Positions 37,390-46,915 of a stretch of DNA of 64,000 nucleotides are shown piece after piece. A program made the translations under genes and the position numbers. This DNA is from Teredinibacter purpureus (GTDB lineage Bacteria > Pseudomonadota > Gammaproteobacteria > Pseudomonadales > Cellvibrionaceae), in contig NZ_CP060092.1 of NCBI RefSeq assembly GCF_014217335.1, forward strand, positions 3,985,501-4,049,500, written 5' to 3'. How positions within the stretch are numbered: position 1 is the first letter of the stretch; every line of letters starts with the position of its first letter. The notes beneath the pieces were generated by a model. It was given only the letters and a program-made list of their open reading frames with translations, was not told where the DNA came from and made no database searches.

Positions 37390-39156
37390 TTATTGCAGTA
37401 GCGAGAGAACCTGCTGTGGTCTCGCATTGGCCTGAGCCAACATGGCTTGTGATGCCTGTTGTAGTACTTGTGCTCGACTTAACTGTGCCGTTTCGGAAGC
37501 GAAATCGGCATCGACAATTCGCGATCGTGCAGCCGATGTTTTTTCCGATACGTTAGACAAGTTAGATACGGTAAAGTCGAGACGGTTATTAATCGCACCT
37601 AGATCCGATCGAGCGCTGTTAATTTGCTCTAGCGCCTCATCAATAACCGAGATAGCCGATTGCGCACCCGCCTCGGTGGATACATTCACCCCTGCTATAG
37701 AGCCTGCACCTACAGAGTCATTACGCTCTTGCAAGCCCGTATTAGCAAATATAGTGGCCGCTGCGTTATCGCCGTAAGCAATACTCAAGTCACCACTGGT
37801 AGAGCTAAGCGCAATACTGTTTGTTGCGTCACCTGCGTAGGCCACTACACCCGTTTCGCTACTGAACTTATTAATCGCTTCAATCACTTCTGTATTTTGA
37901 GCGGCTACATCGGAACCAGCAGTAATTGCACCAATTTCAACACCGTTGATAATTAAATCGCCTTCGTTCAAGGAGGCTGCAGCGGAAATACCATGGCCTT
38001 GTAAATTGCCTTGATCATCCTGTACATCCAAGCCTAAGCCTTCGACTAATACCAATGTTGCCGTAGAGGCTGCCGTTGCATCCAAACCACCTTCTACTTT
38101 TACGCCGGCTTTATCGACACTGGTGTCGGTAAAGACCATTCGGAAGTTAGTGGCTTCTGTTGCATCAATACCCGCGACATCGGCAATGGCTCTACCGGCA
38201 CCCGCTGTAACAGCGACCGATACGGCATCTTCCTGAGCCAGGACTAGCTTGCCGTTTTCACTAAGAGACGCCGAGACGCTGGTGTCTGCATTAATTTTAT
38301 CAACGAGTTCGCCAAGATTATTAGTGCCCGTTAATTGAAACGCTTGCGTACGGCCATCACCATCCACAACGGTCAGTACAATGTGGTCAGTACCCGCTAC
38401 CATACGGCCATCACCTGTACCGCCCGCTTCATAAGACACTAACGCAGAGGCTTCCGCACCCTTGCCATCTAAATCGGCGTTCATTGTGGCCAGTTTTTCA
38501 TTTAGCGTATCACCGGCCGTTGTATCCATTGCGCTAATGGTTACGTCGTTCACATACAAAGTAGTATCCGTATCCGCTGCAGTAAACGCTGCCAGAGACG
38601 TTAAACCGGCAGCTGTCGCTTCACCAATAATATCGCCACCAGCACCACCTAAACTATTGGTACTAAAACTTTGAATGCCGAACTCGATCGTTTGATTTGA
38701 TTCCGAGCCTACCTGCAAGGCAATATCACCTAAAGAACCGTCCAGTATGTTCTGGCCGTTAAACGCTGTTGTATCGGTAATTCGGTCAATTTCTGATTTA
38801 AGCTGTTGTACTTCCGCGTCGAGTGTTGCACGGTCGGTATTGGAGTAAATGCCGTTCGCCGACTGAATAGCCAGTTCCCGCATACGCTGTAAAATGTTGG
38901 TGGTTTCGTCCAACGCTCCTTCAGCGGTTTGGATCAATGAAATACCGTCATTTGAGTTTCGAATGGCTTGATCTAAACCTCGAATCTGTGATGTTTGACG
39001 ATTAGAAATTGCGAGACCGGCAGCATCATCAGCCGCGCCATTGATCCGCTTACCAGAGGCGAGACGCTCGCTCGCTTTGTCCAATTCCATTCCAGACTGA
39101 AGCAGCTGGCGCTGGGCATTCAGTGAGGGAACATTACTGTTAACTACTAAAGGCAT
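37390..39156 (-). CDS. fliC: Flagellin 1
   Basis: Filament subunit. The D0/D1 ends are intact: MPLVVNSNVPSLNAQRQL, RLASGKRINGAADDAAGLAISN, and the C-terminal VDADFASETAQLSRAQVLQQ and AMLAQANARPQQVLSLLQ. At 588 aa the central part is enlarged (E. coli-type about 498, Pseudomonas a-type under 400); it holds a flagellin-IN block (INGVEIGAITAGSD to TGVVAYA). Many Ser/Thr there could carry glycan. Start is ATG 39156 with GGGAGG six bases before it; an in-frame Met 18 bases upstream is less likely. A sigma28 promoter precedes it. Confidence 0.97.
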   Translation of the reverse strand: MPLVVNSNVPSLNAQRQLLQSGMELDKASERLASGKRINGAADDAAGLAISNRQTSQIRGLDQAIRNSNDGISLIQTAEGALDETTNILQRMRELAIQSANGIYSNTDRATLDAEVQQLKSEIDRITDTTAFNGQNILDGSLGDIALQVGSESNQTIEFGIQSFSTNSLGGAGGDIIGEATAAGLTSLAAFTAADTDTTLYVNDVTISAMDTTAGDTLNEKLATMNADLDGKGAEASALVSYEAGGTGDGRMVAGTDHIVLTVVDGDGRTQAFQLTGTNNLGELVDKINADTSVSASLSENGKLVLAQEDAVSVAVTAGAGRAIADVAGIDATEATNFRMVFTDTSVDKAGVKVEGGLDATAASTATLVLVEGLGLDVQDDQGNLQGHGISAAASLNEGDLIINGVEIGAITAGSDVAAQNTEVIEAINKFSSETGVVAYAGDATNSIALSSTSGDLSIAYGDNAAATIFANTGLQERNDSVGAGSIAGVNVSTEAGAQSAISVIDEALEQINSARSDLGAINNRLDFTVSNLSNVSEKTSAARSRIVDADFASETAQLSRAQVLQQASQAMLAQANARPQQVLSLLQ

Positions 39157-39259
39157 GATAAGCCTCCCATTCATTAGTTTTCAAAACGCCAGCTGTAAAG
39201 GCCCGGCCATTAGTACTCAGATCGTCGTTTCAAAAAGGTCTCGACGTTCCATACTTAGC

Positions 39260-39286
39260 GTTTCGGCGCCGCACGAATAAACTTTA
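39260..39286 (-). promoter_or_regulatory. Candidate sigma28 (FliA) promoter of flagellin 1
   Basis: Reads TAAAGTTT-N11-GCCGAAAC on the minus strand: a perfect -35 and six of eight -10 bases at the exact consensus spacing. It lies about 105 bases before the start codon. This is the standard class for Pseudomonas-type flagellin genes. Confidence 0.85.
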
Positions 39287-39587
39287 GTATGAGTGGAAAG
39301 TGGTTTACAGCAATGGGGAAGGCAATAGATTTACCTGTTAATTCAAGCGGTTAAGCATTGCCGCTCGAGAAGAATCATAAGTTTTTTAGAGAAAATGAGC
39401 CATTTTTACGGCACAACCTCTATATTATTTTTTCGATAGTCCAGCATCCTTCAGAGGCTAACGTTATAACTACGCACATTCGGGCCGTTTGCGATAATTA
39501 ATTGACACCTAAAATACGCCGAACAGAATACCGAAAGCCCTCGACATTTTTTTGACTCACAGTACTTTTTTATCAGTGATAGAACAC

Positions 39588-39603
39588 TGGCATTTCTATT
39601 GCC
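39588..39603 (+). promoter_or_regulatory. Candidate sigma54 promoter of maf-2
   Basis: Reads TGGCAT-TTCTA-TTGCCT, with ten bases between GG and GC, one change from the -24 consensus and a perfect TTGC. The implied start of transcription is near 39615, about 100 bases before the maf-2 ATG. Confidence 0.65.
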
Positions 39604-39715
39604 TATACTGATCTTTAACGTATCAATAGTCGAAACCTTGACGCTAAGCTACGCCCCCCACGCGAAAAAAGGCGTCACATTAAAACGGGCCACACCCGTA
39701 AGAAAAAGGACGGTA

Positions 39716-41785
39716 ATGTCGCAAGCGCTCCAACAACTCATACAGCAGGCCGAAGCCCAAAAGATTCAAGCCAACATGAATCTTTGCTATAGAAAAAATA
39801 TCACACTTTTACAACACGCGTTCCCCTCCCTATATAAACGACTCGAACATCATCGCCCCAGCGGGGTCGTGCTTCAGCTAGACCCCAACGGCGAACTGAA
39901 CTTGGCCGACACTGCCACTCGACAATACCTTTACAACGAGCCACCGCAACACTACTGCCGTAAGCAGGTAAACCACTTTAAAAAAAAGCAAAACGTACAA
40001 CGCTTTAAACTCTGTACCGGAGAGGCCTACAACGACCGTCATATCCACCTACAGCACCTGAATACACTTATCGATGCCTATGCCGCGCTTAAAAAACCCG
40101 CGCTAGAAACACCTATAACGTACATTCCTAACCTTATTGTAAGCGGCATTGGGCTTGGTTACTCATTACCGCTATTGCTCGACACATTCGATATTCAGCA
40201 TATTTTTATTCACGAAGCCTGCTTAGATACCTTTCATGCCTCGTTACATACGTTAGACTGGGAACCCATTGTGCGGCATTTTTCTCAACCGCTTCATTCA
40301 ATCGATTTCTGCGTAGGCAAAAACAGTACACAAGCGTTAACCGACATCGAATTTTCCCTACAACGCATTGGTTTGCACGCACACATTTATTCATTTATCT
40401 ATTCACATACCACCCGTGCCGCCGAACAACAATTTATTGAACGCTACCTACACGAAATTCGCGCGTTCATTGGTGGCCTTGGGTATTACGACGACGAACA
40501 AATAGGCTTGGCACACGGCTACCATAATGCGCGTTCATCCCACCCTGTGTTTGATAGCAGCCAAACGCAGCACCGTACTGCACGGTTAATATTAGTAGGC
40601 AACGGCCCCTCGCTCGATGCGCATACCGCGTACCTTCGCGAAAACACCGACAACGCCATTATCATGAGTTGCGGCTCGGCATTAGGCTCCCTGCTTAAAA
40701 TGGGTATCAAGCCCGACTTTCATGTAGAGATGGAGCGAACCAATGCCATCACCGACTTTTTACATCTCAGTACCCGCCCAGAAGACCGCGAAAACATCAC
40801 ACTATTGTGTTTGCATACGGTTGCGCCTAACGCCATAGCGGCCTTTAAGGAGGTGTGTTACGCCATAAAACCCAACGATGCAGCAACGGCCCACCTTCAT
40901 AATAATGTCGCCCCAAAAACGTTACATGCATTAGGTTTTTGCAATCCCACCGTCACAAACTGTGGCCTAGCGTTTGCTATTTCTATGGGTTTTAAAGACG
41001 TACATTTAGTGGGCGTCGATTTGGGTATGCCTACAACCGGAGGCCACCATAGCGCTAACAGTTTTCACTACGAGATGGAAAAATCACTTACCGATACAAG
41101 TAATTTTAAATACGCTTACACCCAGCAAAACAATACGCTGGTAGCGGGCAACTTTGGTGGCAAAGTCAAAACCCATACTGTGCTGAATCATTCCAGAATC
41201 GCTATGGAACGGCTACTCGCTATGGCGACCCGCGCATTTCCCGATTTTAGTTGCACTAACACCAACAACGGCGCAAAAATTCAGTACACCCTCAGCGCTG
41301 CGATAGACAGTATTCCTCCCGCGCCGTGCTGCGATAAACCAACGGAAATCAACGCCATTAAAACCGCGCACTTTTACCGGGCCACTGGCACGCACTTACC
41401 GGAAGCAACAAACACCGGTAATAACACTCACGAACCATTGCTTTCGTATTTTATGAGCATCGAAAAAACCCTCACTATGAGCCATACGCTTTCCGACAAC
41501 CGAGCACTACAGAATGAGTGCCAACGTATATATGGATTAATTGCCGCCCACAATGACCCGCTCACACACTATTTGCTACGAGGGTCTATTAACTGTTTGT
41601 TGGGTGTTATCGTTGAAAACTGCTTGTATACCCGCGATAAGGTGTTATTTCAACAACGTACACAACTCGGTGCAGGGATCTTCAACGCGTTTATCGACAA
41701 CGTTTACCTTCGCATGAAAACAGAACCCTTTAGACTCGACGACACTCGCGACCCCATACTCGAAAAAATGAGCCACATGCGTTAG
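39716..41785 (+). CDS. maf: Maf flagellin glycosyltransferase, second copy
   Basis: A 689-aa paralogue of the Maf at 32508. The same blocks occur: LILVGNGPSLDAHTAYLREN, SCGSALGSLLKMGIKPDFHVEMERTN, CNPTVTNCGLAFAISMGFKDVHLVGVDLGM (in part) and GGHHSANSF. It is isolated on the plus strand between flagellin 1 and flagellin 2, both on the minus strand. Start: ATG 39716 with AAGGA five bases before it; the frame stays open 39 codons upstream but that stretch overlaps the sigma54 site. The N-terminus MSQALQQLIQQAEAQ is a normal Maf start. Confidence 0.93.
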   Translation: MSQALQQLIQQAEAQKIQANMNLCYRKNITLLQHAFPSLYKRLEHHRPSGVVLQLDPNGELNLADTATRQYLYNEPPQHYCRKQVNHFKKKQNVQRFKLCTGEAYNDRHIHLQHLNTLIDAYAALKKPALETPITYIPNLIVSGIGLGYSLPLLLDTFDIQHIFIHEACLDTFHASLHTLDWEPIVRHFSQPLHSIDFCVGKNSTQALTDIEFSLQRIGLHAHIYSFIYSHTTRAAEQQFIERYLHEIRAFIGGLGYYDDEQIGLAHGYHNARSSHPVFDSSQTQHRTARLILVGNGPSLDAHTAYLRENTDNAIIMSCGSALGSLLKMGIKPDFHVEMERTNAITDFLHLSTRPEDRENITLLCLHTVAPNAIAAFKEVCYAIKPNDAATAHLHNNVAPKTLHALGFCNPTVTNCGLAFAISMGFKDVHLVGVDLGMPTTGGHHSANSFHYEMEKSLTDTSNFKYAYTQQNNTLVAGNFGGKVKTHTVLNHSRIAMERLLAMATRAFPDFSCTNTNNGAKIQYTLSAAIDSIPPAPCCDKPTEINAIKTAHFYRATGTHLPEATNTGNNTHEPLLSYFMSIEKTLTMSHTLSDNRALQNECQRIYGLIAAHNDPLTHYLLRGSINCLLGVIVENCLYTRDKVLFQQRTQLGAGIFNAFIDNVYLRMKTEPFRLDDTRDPILEKMSHMR

Positions 41786-41865
41786 CACATACTCTATTCG
41801 CTTGCTCGACTACCCTTGGCGCAACGCCCGCCTTTCAACACCTACCTTTCAACACCCAACGACAC

Positions 41866-41892
41866 ACGCGTACCGTTTTAATCCGTACGCGT
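41866..41892 (+). terminator. Hairpin after maf-2
   Basis: Perfect eight-base inverted repeat ACGCGTAC ... GTACGCGT with an eleven-base loop, about 80 bases after the maf-2 stop. Followed by TGC and an A run, so there is no plus-strand T-tract; it may act as a weak terminator between the convergent genes. Confidence 0.45.
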
Positions 41893-41894
41893 TG

Positions 41895-41927
41895 CAAAAA
41901 ACGGCTACCCCGCTAGCGATAACCGTT
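41895..41927 (-). terminator. Rho-independent terminator of flagellin 2
   Basis: On the minus strand a stem of about eight pairs (CGGTTATC against GGTAGCCG, with two G-U pairs, extended by A-T) is followed by six T's. It starts about 20 bases after the flagellin stop codon. It fits an abundant, single-gene transcript. Confidence 0.75.
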
Positions 41928-41949
41928 TAGGTTTTCTGTCGTTAAGAGA

Positions 41950-43689
41950 TTACCCTTGGAGTAGCTGTAAAACCTGCTGGGGCTGTGCATTGGCCTGCGC
42001 CAACATTGCTTGGGACGCTTGCTGTAAAACTTGCGCGCGACTTAGCTCAGACGTTTCGGACGCAAAATCGGCGTCGACAATACGTGACCGCGCAGCCGAG
42101 GTTTTTTCAGACACATTTGCTAAATTACTCATAGTAAAATCCAAGCGGTTATTCACCGCACCGAGTTCAGACCGCACCGAATTAATTTGCTCAAGCGCAA
42201 TATCAACAACCGAAATTGCTTTTTGAGACCCTTCCGCAGTATCAATGGCAATACCCGATACAGAACCGCTGCCCTCTGCTACATTACGTTCCTGCAACCC
42301 GGTTATCGCGACAATATTACCGGCGTTAGCATTCTCCCCATACTCAATGGACACATTGCCGCCCACCGTAGAACGCAAACCAATGCGAGTGGTTGACCCC
42401 GTTACCGTAAAGGCCACCACACCAGACTCTTCAGACACCAAGTTAATCGCCTCGATGGCCGATGCCGTATCCGTCGCGGCAGTATTGACACCCGTAAAGG
42501 CGCCAACATCAACGCCGTTAATCATCAAATCGCCTTTTTGAATAGTCGCAGCAACGCCGGCAACAGTAGAACCCAGTAGGTTGCTATCGTCATCGTGTAC
42601 GTCAATACCCAACGCTTGGATATCCGCGTCGTTCTGCGCACCCGTTTCCACCTTAACGCCATTTTTATCGGTAGTGGTGTCAGTAAACACTAATGAGAAA
42701 TTTGTGGTTACGCCCGTTGCTAAACCCGACGCACCGGTGGCATCCGTCACGGTTATGCTCGTGCCACCATCTGCATTTAGAATTAACTTGCCCGAGTCAT
42801 CTATTTTTGCATCGAGAGTGGTTTCGGCATTAATTTTTGTGACGAGCTCTCCCAAGCTCGCAGTGCCTGACAAAACATAGCTCTGTGCTAACCCATCACC
42901 ATCCGTTACGGCCAAGGTAATAGACGAGACACCGGCCGTTAAAATACCGTTACCCGCGGCCGTTGCCTCTACATTCACTAAAGCGGACGCTTCTGCACCC
43001 TTCCCATCTAGGTCGGCATTAATAATGGCTATTTTATCATTAAGGGTAGTACCAGCCGAAAGATCGCTAATAGCCGTATCATTCACAAATAAAGTATCGG
43101 CAGCGGCACCTGCATCAAATAATGCAAGGGTCGTAAGCCCAGCGGCAGTCTCTTCGCCCACAATATCGCCGGAGCTTCCACCCAGCGAAGACGTACTAAA
43201 ACCAGGAATAGAAAGATCGATAATCTGGTAAGCCTCAGCACCCACTTGCAGCGATACATCGCCCAAACTACCATCCAATAACGGTTGCCCGTTAAACGAG
43301 GTCGATTTGGCAATACGATCCACTTCTTCTTTTAGCTGCTGAACCTCCGCATCTAACGTGCCTCTATCCGTATCGGCGTAAATTCCGTTAGCCGACTGAA
43401 TAGCAAGTTCACGAATACGCTGCAAAATATTGGTCACCTCGTCTAACGCGCCTTCGGCGGTTTGAATAAGTGAAACACCATCGTTCGCGTTTCGAATGGC
43501 TTGGCCTAACCCCCTTATCTGAGAGGTCATTCTATTGGAAATGGCCAAGCCCGCCGCATCGTCGCGTGCGGTATTAATGCGTCTACCCGAAGCTAAACGC
43601 TCCATGGCCTGACTCATATCATTACCAGAGTTAACTAATTGCCGCTGGGCATTCAAAGCACCAACATTGGTATTAATGACTAAGGGCAT
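41950..43689 (-). CDS. fliC: Flagellin 2
   Basis: Second filament subunit, 579 aa. Termini are near-identical to flagellin 1 (MPLVINTNVGALNAQRQL; VDADFASETSELSRAQVLQQ; MLAQANAQPQQVLQLLQG). The central region keeps the same plan (LFVNDTAISDLSAG, SSITLAVTDGDGLAQSYVLSG, INGVDVGAFTG to SGVVAFT) but has diverged clearly. Excellent ribosome-binding site (CAGGAGAA) before the ATG. Its promoter looks sigma54-type while flagellin 1 is sigma28-type. It is a monocistronic unit ending in its own terminator, convergent with maf-2. Confidence 0.97.
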   Translation of the reverse strand: MPLVINTNVGALNAQRQLVNSGNDMSQAMERLASGRRINTARDDAAGLAISNRMTSQIRGLGQAIRNANDGVSLIQTAEGALDEVTNILQRIRELAIQSANGIYADTDRGTLDAEVQQLKEEVDRIAKSTSFNGQPLLDGSLGDVSLQVGAEAYQIIDLSIPGFSTSSLGGSSGDIVGEETAAGLTTLALFDAGAAADTLFVNDTAISDLSAGTTLNDKIAIINADLDGKGAEASALVNVEATAAGNGILTAGVSSITLAVTDGDGLAQSYVLSGTASLGELVTKINAETTLDAKIDDSGKLILNADGGTSITVTDATGASGLATGVTTNFSLVFTDTTTDKNGVKVETGAQNDADIQALGIDVHDDDSNLLGSTVAGVAATIQKGDLMINGVDVGAFTGVNTAATDTASAIEAINLVSEESGVVAFTVTGSTTRIGLRSTVGGNVSIEYGENANAGNIVAITGLQERNVAEGSGSVSGIAIDTAEGSQKAISVVDIALEQINSVRSELGAVNNRLDFTMSNLANVSEKTSAARSRIVDADFASETSELSRAQVLQQASQAMLAQANAQPQQVLQLLQG

Positions 43690-44113
43690 AACAATTCTCC
43701 TGTAACATGAGTCACTAACGTGTATTCGTTTCTACTGCGTGGAATAGAACGTTTAAATCGCAGTGAATGAACTTAACAGGAAATTTGCAATGGCTATGCC
43801 AAGTTTGAATGAGACCGAATATTAGGGCTTGTAGCGTATTTTTGTCGTTTATAAACACACGCAGATACAAGAGCGGCAATAATTGTTAATACAGCGGAAA
43901 GACCATTGCCGCTTTAATACCGTTAATACTGGCCTGCATTTCGATGGAGGAAGATTAAGGCAATTTGGGGGAACACACGCCTGTCGCTGTCGCTTTATTC
44001 ATGCGACATTAAAAAGTGACGATAACTTATCTGTTTGAAGGAAGGAAAATGCTCGCCACGCTGTCTTAGCCTGAGGCTTCAATTGAAAAAATGGTTATAG
44101 TGCAGAAACTACA
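43690..44113. other. Leader and spacer between flagellin 2 and the TonB receptor gene
   Basis: No coding frame is seen. The stretch contains the flagellin 2 leader and sigma54-like promoter (43785-43802). The rest, up to the end of the receptor gene, has no terminator with a good T-tract that I can find. Confidence 0.55.
43785..43802 (-). promoter_or_regulatory. Candidate sigma54 promoter of flagellin 2
   Basis: Reads TTGGCATAGCCATTGCAA on the minus strand, one change from TTGGCAC-N4-TTGCA with the right ten-base gap between GG and GC. It is about 100 bases before the start codon. I see no sigma28 site in this leader. Confidence 0.8.
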
Positions 44114-46099
44114 TCAAAATATAAACTCTATTCCCAAACTAAGCATACGGCCTCTATTTTCGACACCCGACACCATTTTTCGGTTCATACTGGGAGAATA
44201 ATATGTAGCATCGGTAAGGTTATAAACACGCGCTATAAGCTTGGTATCGCTAAATAAATTCTTATAGATCGATGCGTTTAGTAACCAATATTGCGCTAAT
44301 TGTCGAAATGATGGGTTTTCTCTTGTACCAATAGTTTGCTCTGTATCACTGTGAAACTGTGCATTGACATTCGCACCCCATTCAGCTCGGTTATAACTAG
44401 TAGAAAACGAAAAGGTGTTAGTCGAAAATAATTGTGGTTGTTTATCTGTTTTAGGCAAATGCGTATAAGCCATGCTCATGCGAGTGTAATAGCCTAGCAC
44501 TGCCGACATTTCAAGTTCCAACCCTGAAGACGTAAGAGTATCCTCATCGTTAACAATCGACAATCCAAATGGGCCTCCACCAGGTACTAGACTAATGCGA
44601 TTTTTATGTTTACTGGAAAACAGTGTTACAACGCTTTGAATTTCAATTTTTTGATTCAACCATTCTGCCCAATTCTGCAGCCATGCAAGCTCTAACGTAC
44701 GAATCTTTTCGGATTTCATATCAGGATTACCTAAATATAAATCATCCGTTTGCAGGCGATTGGGGGCACGAAAGGCTTCCCCGTACATAAGTTTAAAACT
44801 CCGTTCCGGCACTGGCGCGTAAACAAGTGCTGCTCGAGGATTAAAGTCCGCACCGACACCGCTTGTTTTATCAATACGCACGCCCAGTGTGCCGTGTAAT
44901 TTTTCCGAAAAAGCAGTTTGATCCTGCGCATATAAACTCAATATTTCTCGGTCACTGGTTGGGCCTTGAGGGTATACAGTATCACTATCGAAGCTGACGA
45001 AACGGTACTTATCAATATCCGAGTGACGGTAACCGATTCCGGCTTGAAGGGTGTGTTTATTGACGTTGCGATGCGCTTGTAGCTCAAAATCCCATTCCGA
45101 GGAATAATACTGGTATGTCCCCAATTCTGTATTAAAGACCTCTATCTGCTCCTCCTTCCATTCGGAATAATTAACATTGGCACTGAGCTGCCATGTAGAG
45201 GATTGTATGACATCACCCCAAAATGCGAAGGAATTTTGCTCTGTTTCTGCATGCGTGGTGCCATTTTCTACAAAATTGAAGTTAAAAAAATCGTCCAACT
45301 CTCGACGACTATGCCGAATATCTAAGTGAAGACGGTCCTTCCACGTAAGGGTCGCTTTTCCGTCTAGGGCTTTATTCGGGTCTTGGGTCGACGTCGTGAA
45401 TGGGTTGATCTGAGTGGTTAAGTCCGCGCCATAATGGTGACCCGTATCGTTGTAAAACCGGGCAAAACCAGAGGCTTTCCAGTCATCAGCATGAATAGAA
45501 CCATTGGTATAAAATTCTCTAGCGCCATAATCTCCCACTGCCACAAACAGGTCATTACTATCTTTTGTCGTGATAATATTAACCACACCAGAGAAAGCGC
45601 TGGAACCATACATGGCAGAACCAGGGCCCCTAATAACTTCCACGCGGTCGATATTAGCCGTTGTGATGAACCGATTATCAAACATGGCCCCGCCAGACAT
45701 ATCAGAATTCATACGCTGACCGTCCATCAAAAAAAGAATGGAGTAAGACGGCTGTCCAGTAACAAGACCACGGGCTGCCACTCGATACCCTTGATTAAGG
45801 AAGGTTACGCGCGAGCTCTGAAATCCTGGTACAAAGTTCAATAACTCTTCAACGCTGCGAACACCCATTTCCAATATTTGTTGCCGCTGAAAAATAGTAA
45901 CCGATGAGGGCGCGAGCCTTGCCAACTCCTGATGCCTAGACGCAACCTCTACGGTGATTGACATCAATTCCTTAAGGGACAAATCCATCAGGTTTTCTAG
46001 ATCTGAGCTTTTGTCGAAGGCCTTACTAACGGGCACAATAAACAACATAAAGACACAAAATAAAACACACCGACTGACCAAAACACTCTTTTTTCCCAT
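44114..46099 (-). CDS. TonB-dependent outer-membrane receptor
   Basis: A 661-aa receptor that imports a ligand across the outer membrane with TonB energy. A signal peptide (about 1-27, ending VSKAFD) is followed by LKELMSITVEVASRHQ, which may serve as a short TonB box region, then the plug (SVEELLNFVPGFQ, LFLMDGQRMN, IDRVEVIRGPGSAMYGSSAFSGVVNIITT) and a beta-barrel ending in the terminal Phe of LGIEFIF. It resembles the colicin I receptor/catecholate group but the ligand cannot be predicted. It stands alone. A ten-base inverted repeat lies in its leader; no Fur box is evident. Confidence 0.9.
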   Translation of the reverse strand: MGKKSVLVSRCVLFCVFMLFIVPVSKAFDKSSDLENLMDLSLKELMSITVEVASRHQELARLAPSSVTIFQRQQILEMGVRSVEELLNFVPGFQSSRVTFLNQGYRVAARGLVTGQPSYSILFLMDGQRMNSDMSGGAMFDNRFITTANIDRVEVIRGPGSAMYGSSAFSGVVNIITTKDSNDLFVAVGDYGAREFYTNGSIHADDWKASGFARFYNDTGHHYGADLTTQINPFTTSTQDPNKALDGKATLTWKDRLHLDIRHSRRELDDFFNFNFVENGTTHAETEQNSFAFWGDVIQSSTWQLSANVNYSEWKEEQIEVFNTELGTYQYYSSEWDFELQAHRNVNKHTLQAGIGYRHSDIDKYRFVSFDSDTVYPQGPTSDREILSLYAQDQTAFSEKLHGTLGVRIDKTSGVGADFNPRAALVYAPVPERSFKLMYGEAFRAPNRLQTDDLYLGNPDMKSEKIRTLELAWLQNWAEWLNQKIEIQSVVTLFSSKHKNRISLVPGGGPFGLSIVNDEDTLTSSGLELEMSAVLGYYTRMSMAYTHLPKTDKQPQLFSTNTFSFSTSYNRAEWGANVNAQFHSDTEQTIGTRENPSFRQLAQYWLLNASIYKNLFSDTKLIARVYNLTDATYYSPSMNRKMVSGVENRGRMLSLGIEFIF

Positions 46100-46115
46100 G
46101 ATGTTTTCTCAATAG

Positions 46116-46169
46116 TTGCGTATTCATCCTGCCAAAATGAAAAACCCTTTCGCTAAAATAATACGCAAC
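46116..46169. promoter_or_regulatory. Spaced perfect inverted repeat in the receptor leader
   Basis: GTTGCGTATT at 46116-46125 and AATACGCAAC at 46160-46169 are perfect inverted copies 34 bases apart, starting 17 bases upstream of the receptor ATG. They could be paired half-sites for a looping regulator, or could base-pair in the mRNA leader. No known riboswitch fold is recognised. Confidence 0.5.
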
Positions 46170-46250
46170 CTTTGTTCCCTCAACGCCACCCGAAGATACA
46201 CACCCACATTATTGTAGTATCGAATTCATAATTTGGCACCTACAATGCCA

Positions 46251-46700
46251 TTACGAATGAGGCACGTCATTATCAGTAGTGCGTATATTGAGGAAGTTAT
46301 TTATATCTTTAATGGATGCTTTTACTTGGGCCGAATCTATCGTATCTTTTTTCTTTAGGCTTTCGATGTAAACACCCCAAAGAGAATTTGTCATGGAATG
46401 AAACATTTCCAACGATATTTTATAGATGGCTTGTTTATCTCTTACCTCAAAAAAATGAAGCGCTATACCACTTATCGACACTAAGGCGCCACTAACTACA
46501 GTAATCGCAAGCCCCACTCCCTTTAGGGCCGCTAAATTTGCCAACAAAGATACTCCAATTATTGAAACGCCCGTTACAAACACTAACAGCGAAAAACCAC
46601 CAATAGTGTGAATTCTCTCTACACCTTCAATAGCTTTATCCGCATATTTTTCCCAGTTTTCTTTTCCTTTTTCTTCCCGATTAAACATATTGATTTTCAT
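46251..46700 (-). CDS. Uncharacterised membrane protein with two TM helices
   Basis: A 149-aa protein not recognised as a known family. A charged N-terminus (MFNREEKGKENWEKYADKAIEGVER, in part) precedes two hydrophobic helices (about 36-57, FSLLVFVTGVSIIGVSLLA, and 66-88, LAITVVSGALVSISGIAL), then an amphipathic region and a polar tail. The layout suggests an inner-membrane protein with both ends in the cytoplasm. Start: ATG 46700 with AGGGG nine bases before it; an in-frame GTG at 46772 is less likely. Neighbours give no clue to function. Confidence 0.65.
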   Translation of the reverse strand: MKINMFNREEKGKENWEKYADKAIEGVERIHTIGGFSLLVFVTGVSIIGVSLLANLAALKGVGLAITVVSGALVSISGIALHFFEVRDKQAIYKISLEMFHSMTNSLWGVYIESLKKKDTIDSAQVKASIKDINNFLNIRTTDNDVPHS

Positions 46701-46915
46701 TTCACGGAACCCCTCATCGATAAGTGTATTGTTTGAACATACCCCCACTGAAAACGAAGAACGGCAGAGCACCTAAAAGCAACCCATTGCTTCGTATCTT
46801 TACGATAAAACTGTAACGACCTGATCACGACAATCCATTTGTTGTTTGCAAGCCATATACCGAAGATAACGTTTATCCATATGCAACTTTTACTTAACTC
46901 GGTTTATATTTAACT

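Noticed and set aside
41821..41865. Two copies of CCTTTCAACACC between maf-2 and flagellin 2
   Set aside because: Short, imperfectly placed direct repeat in a convergent spacer, with no other sign of a mobile element or CRISPR.
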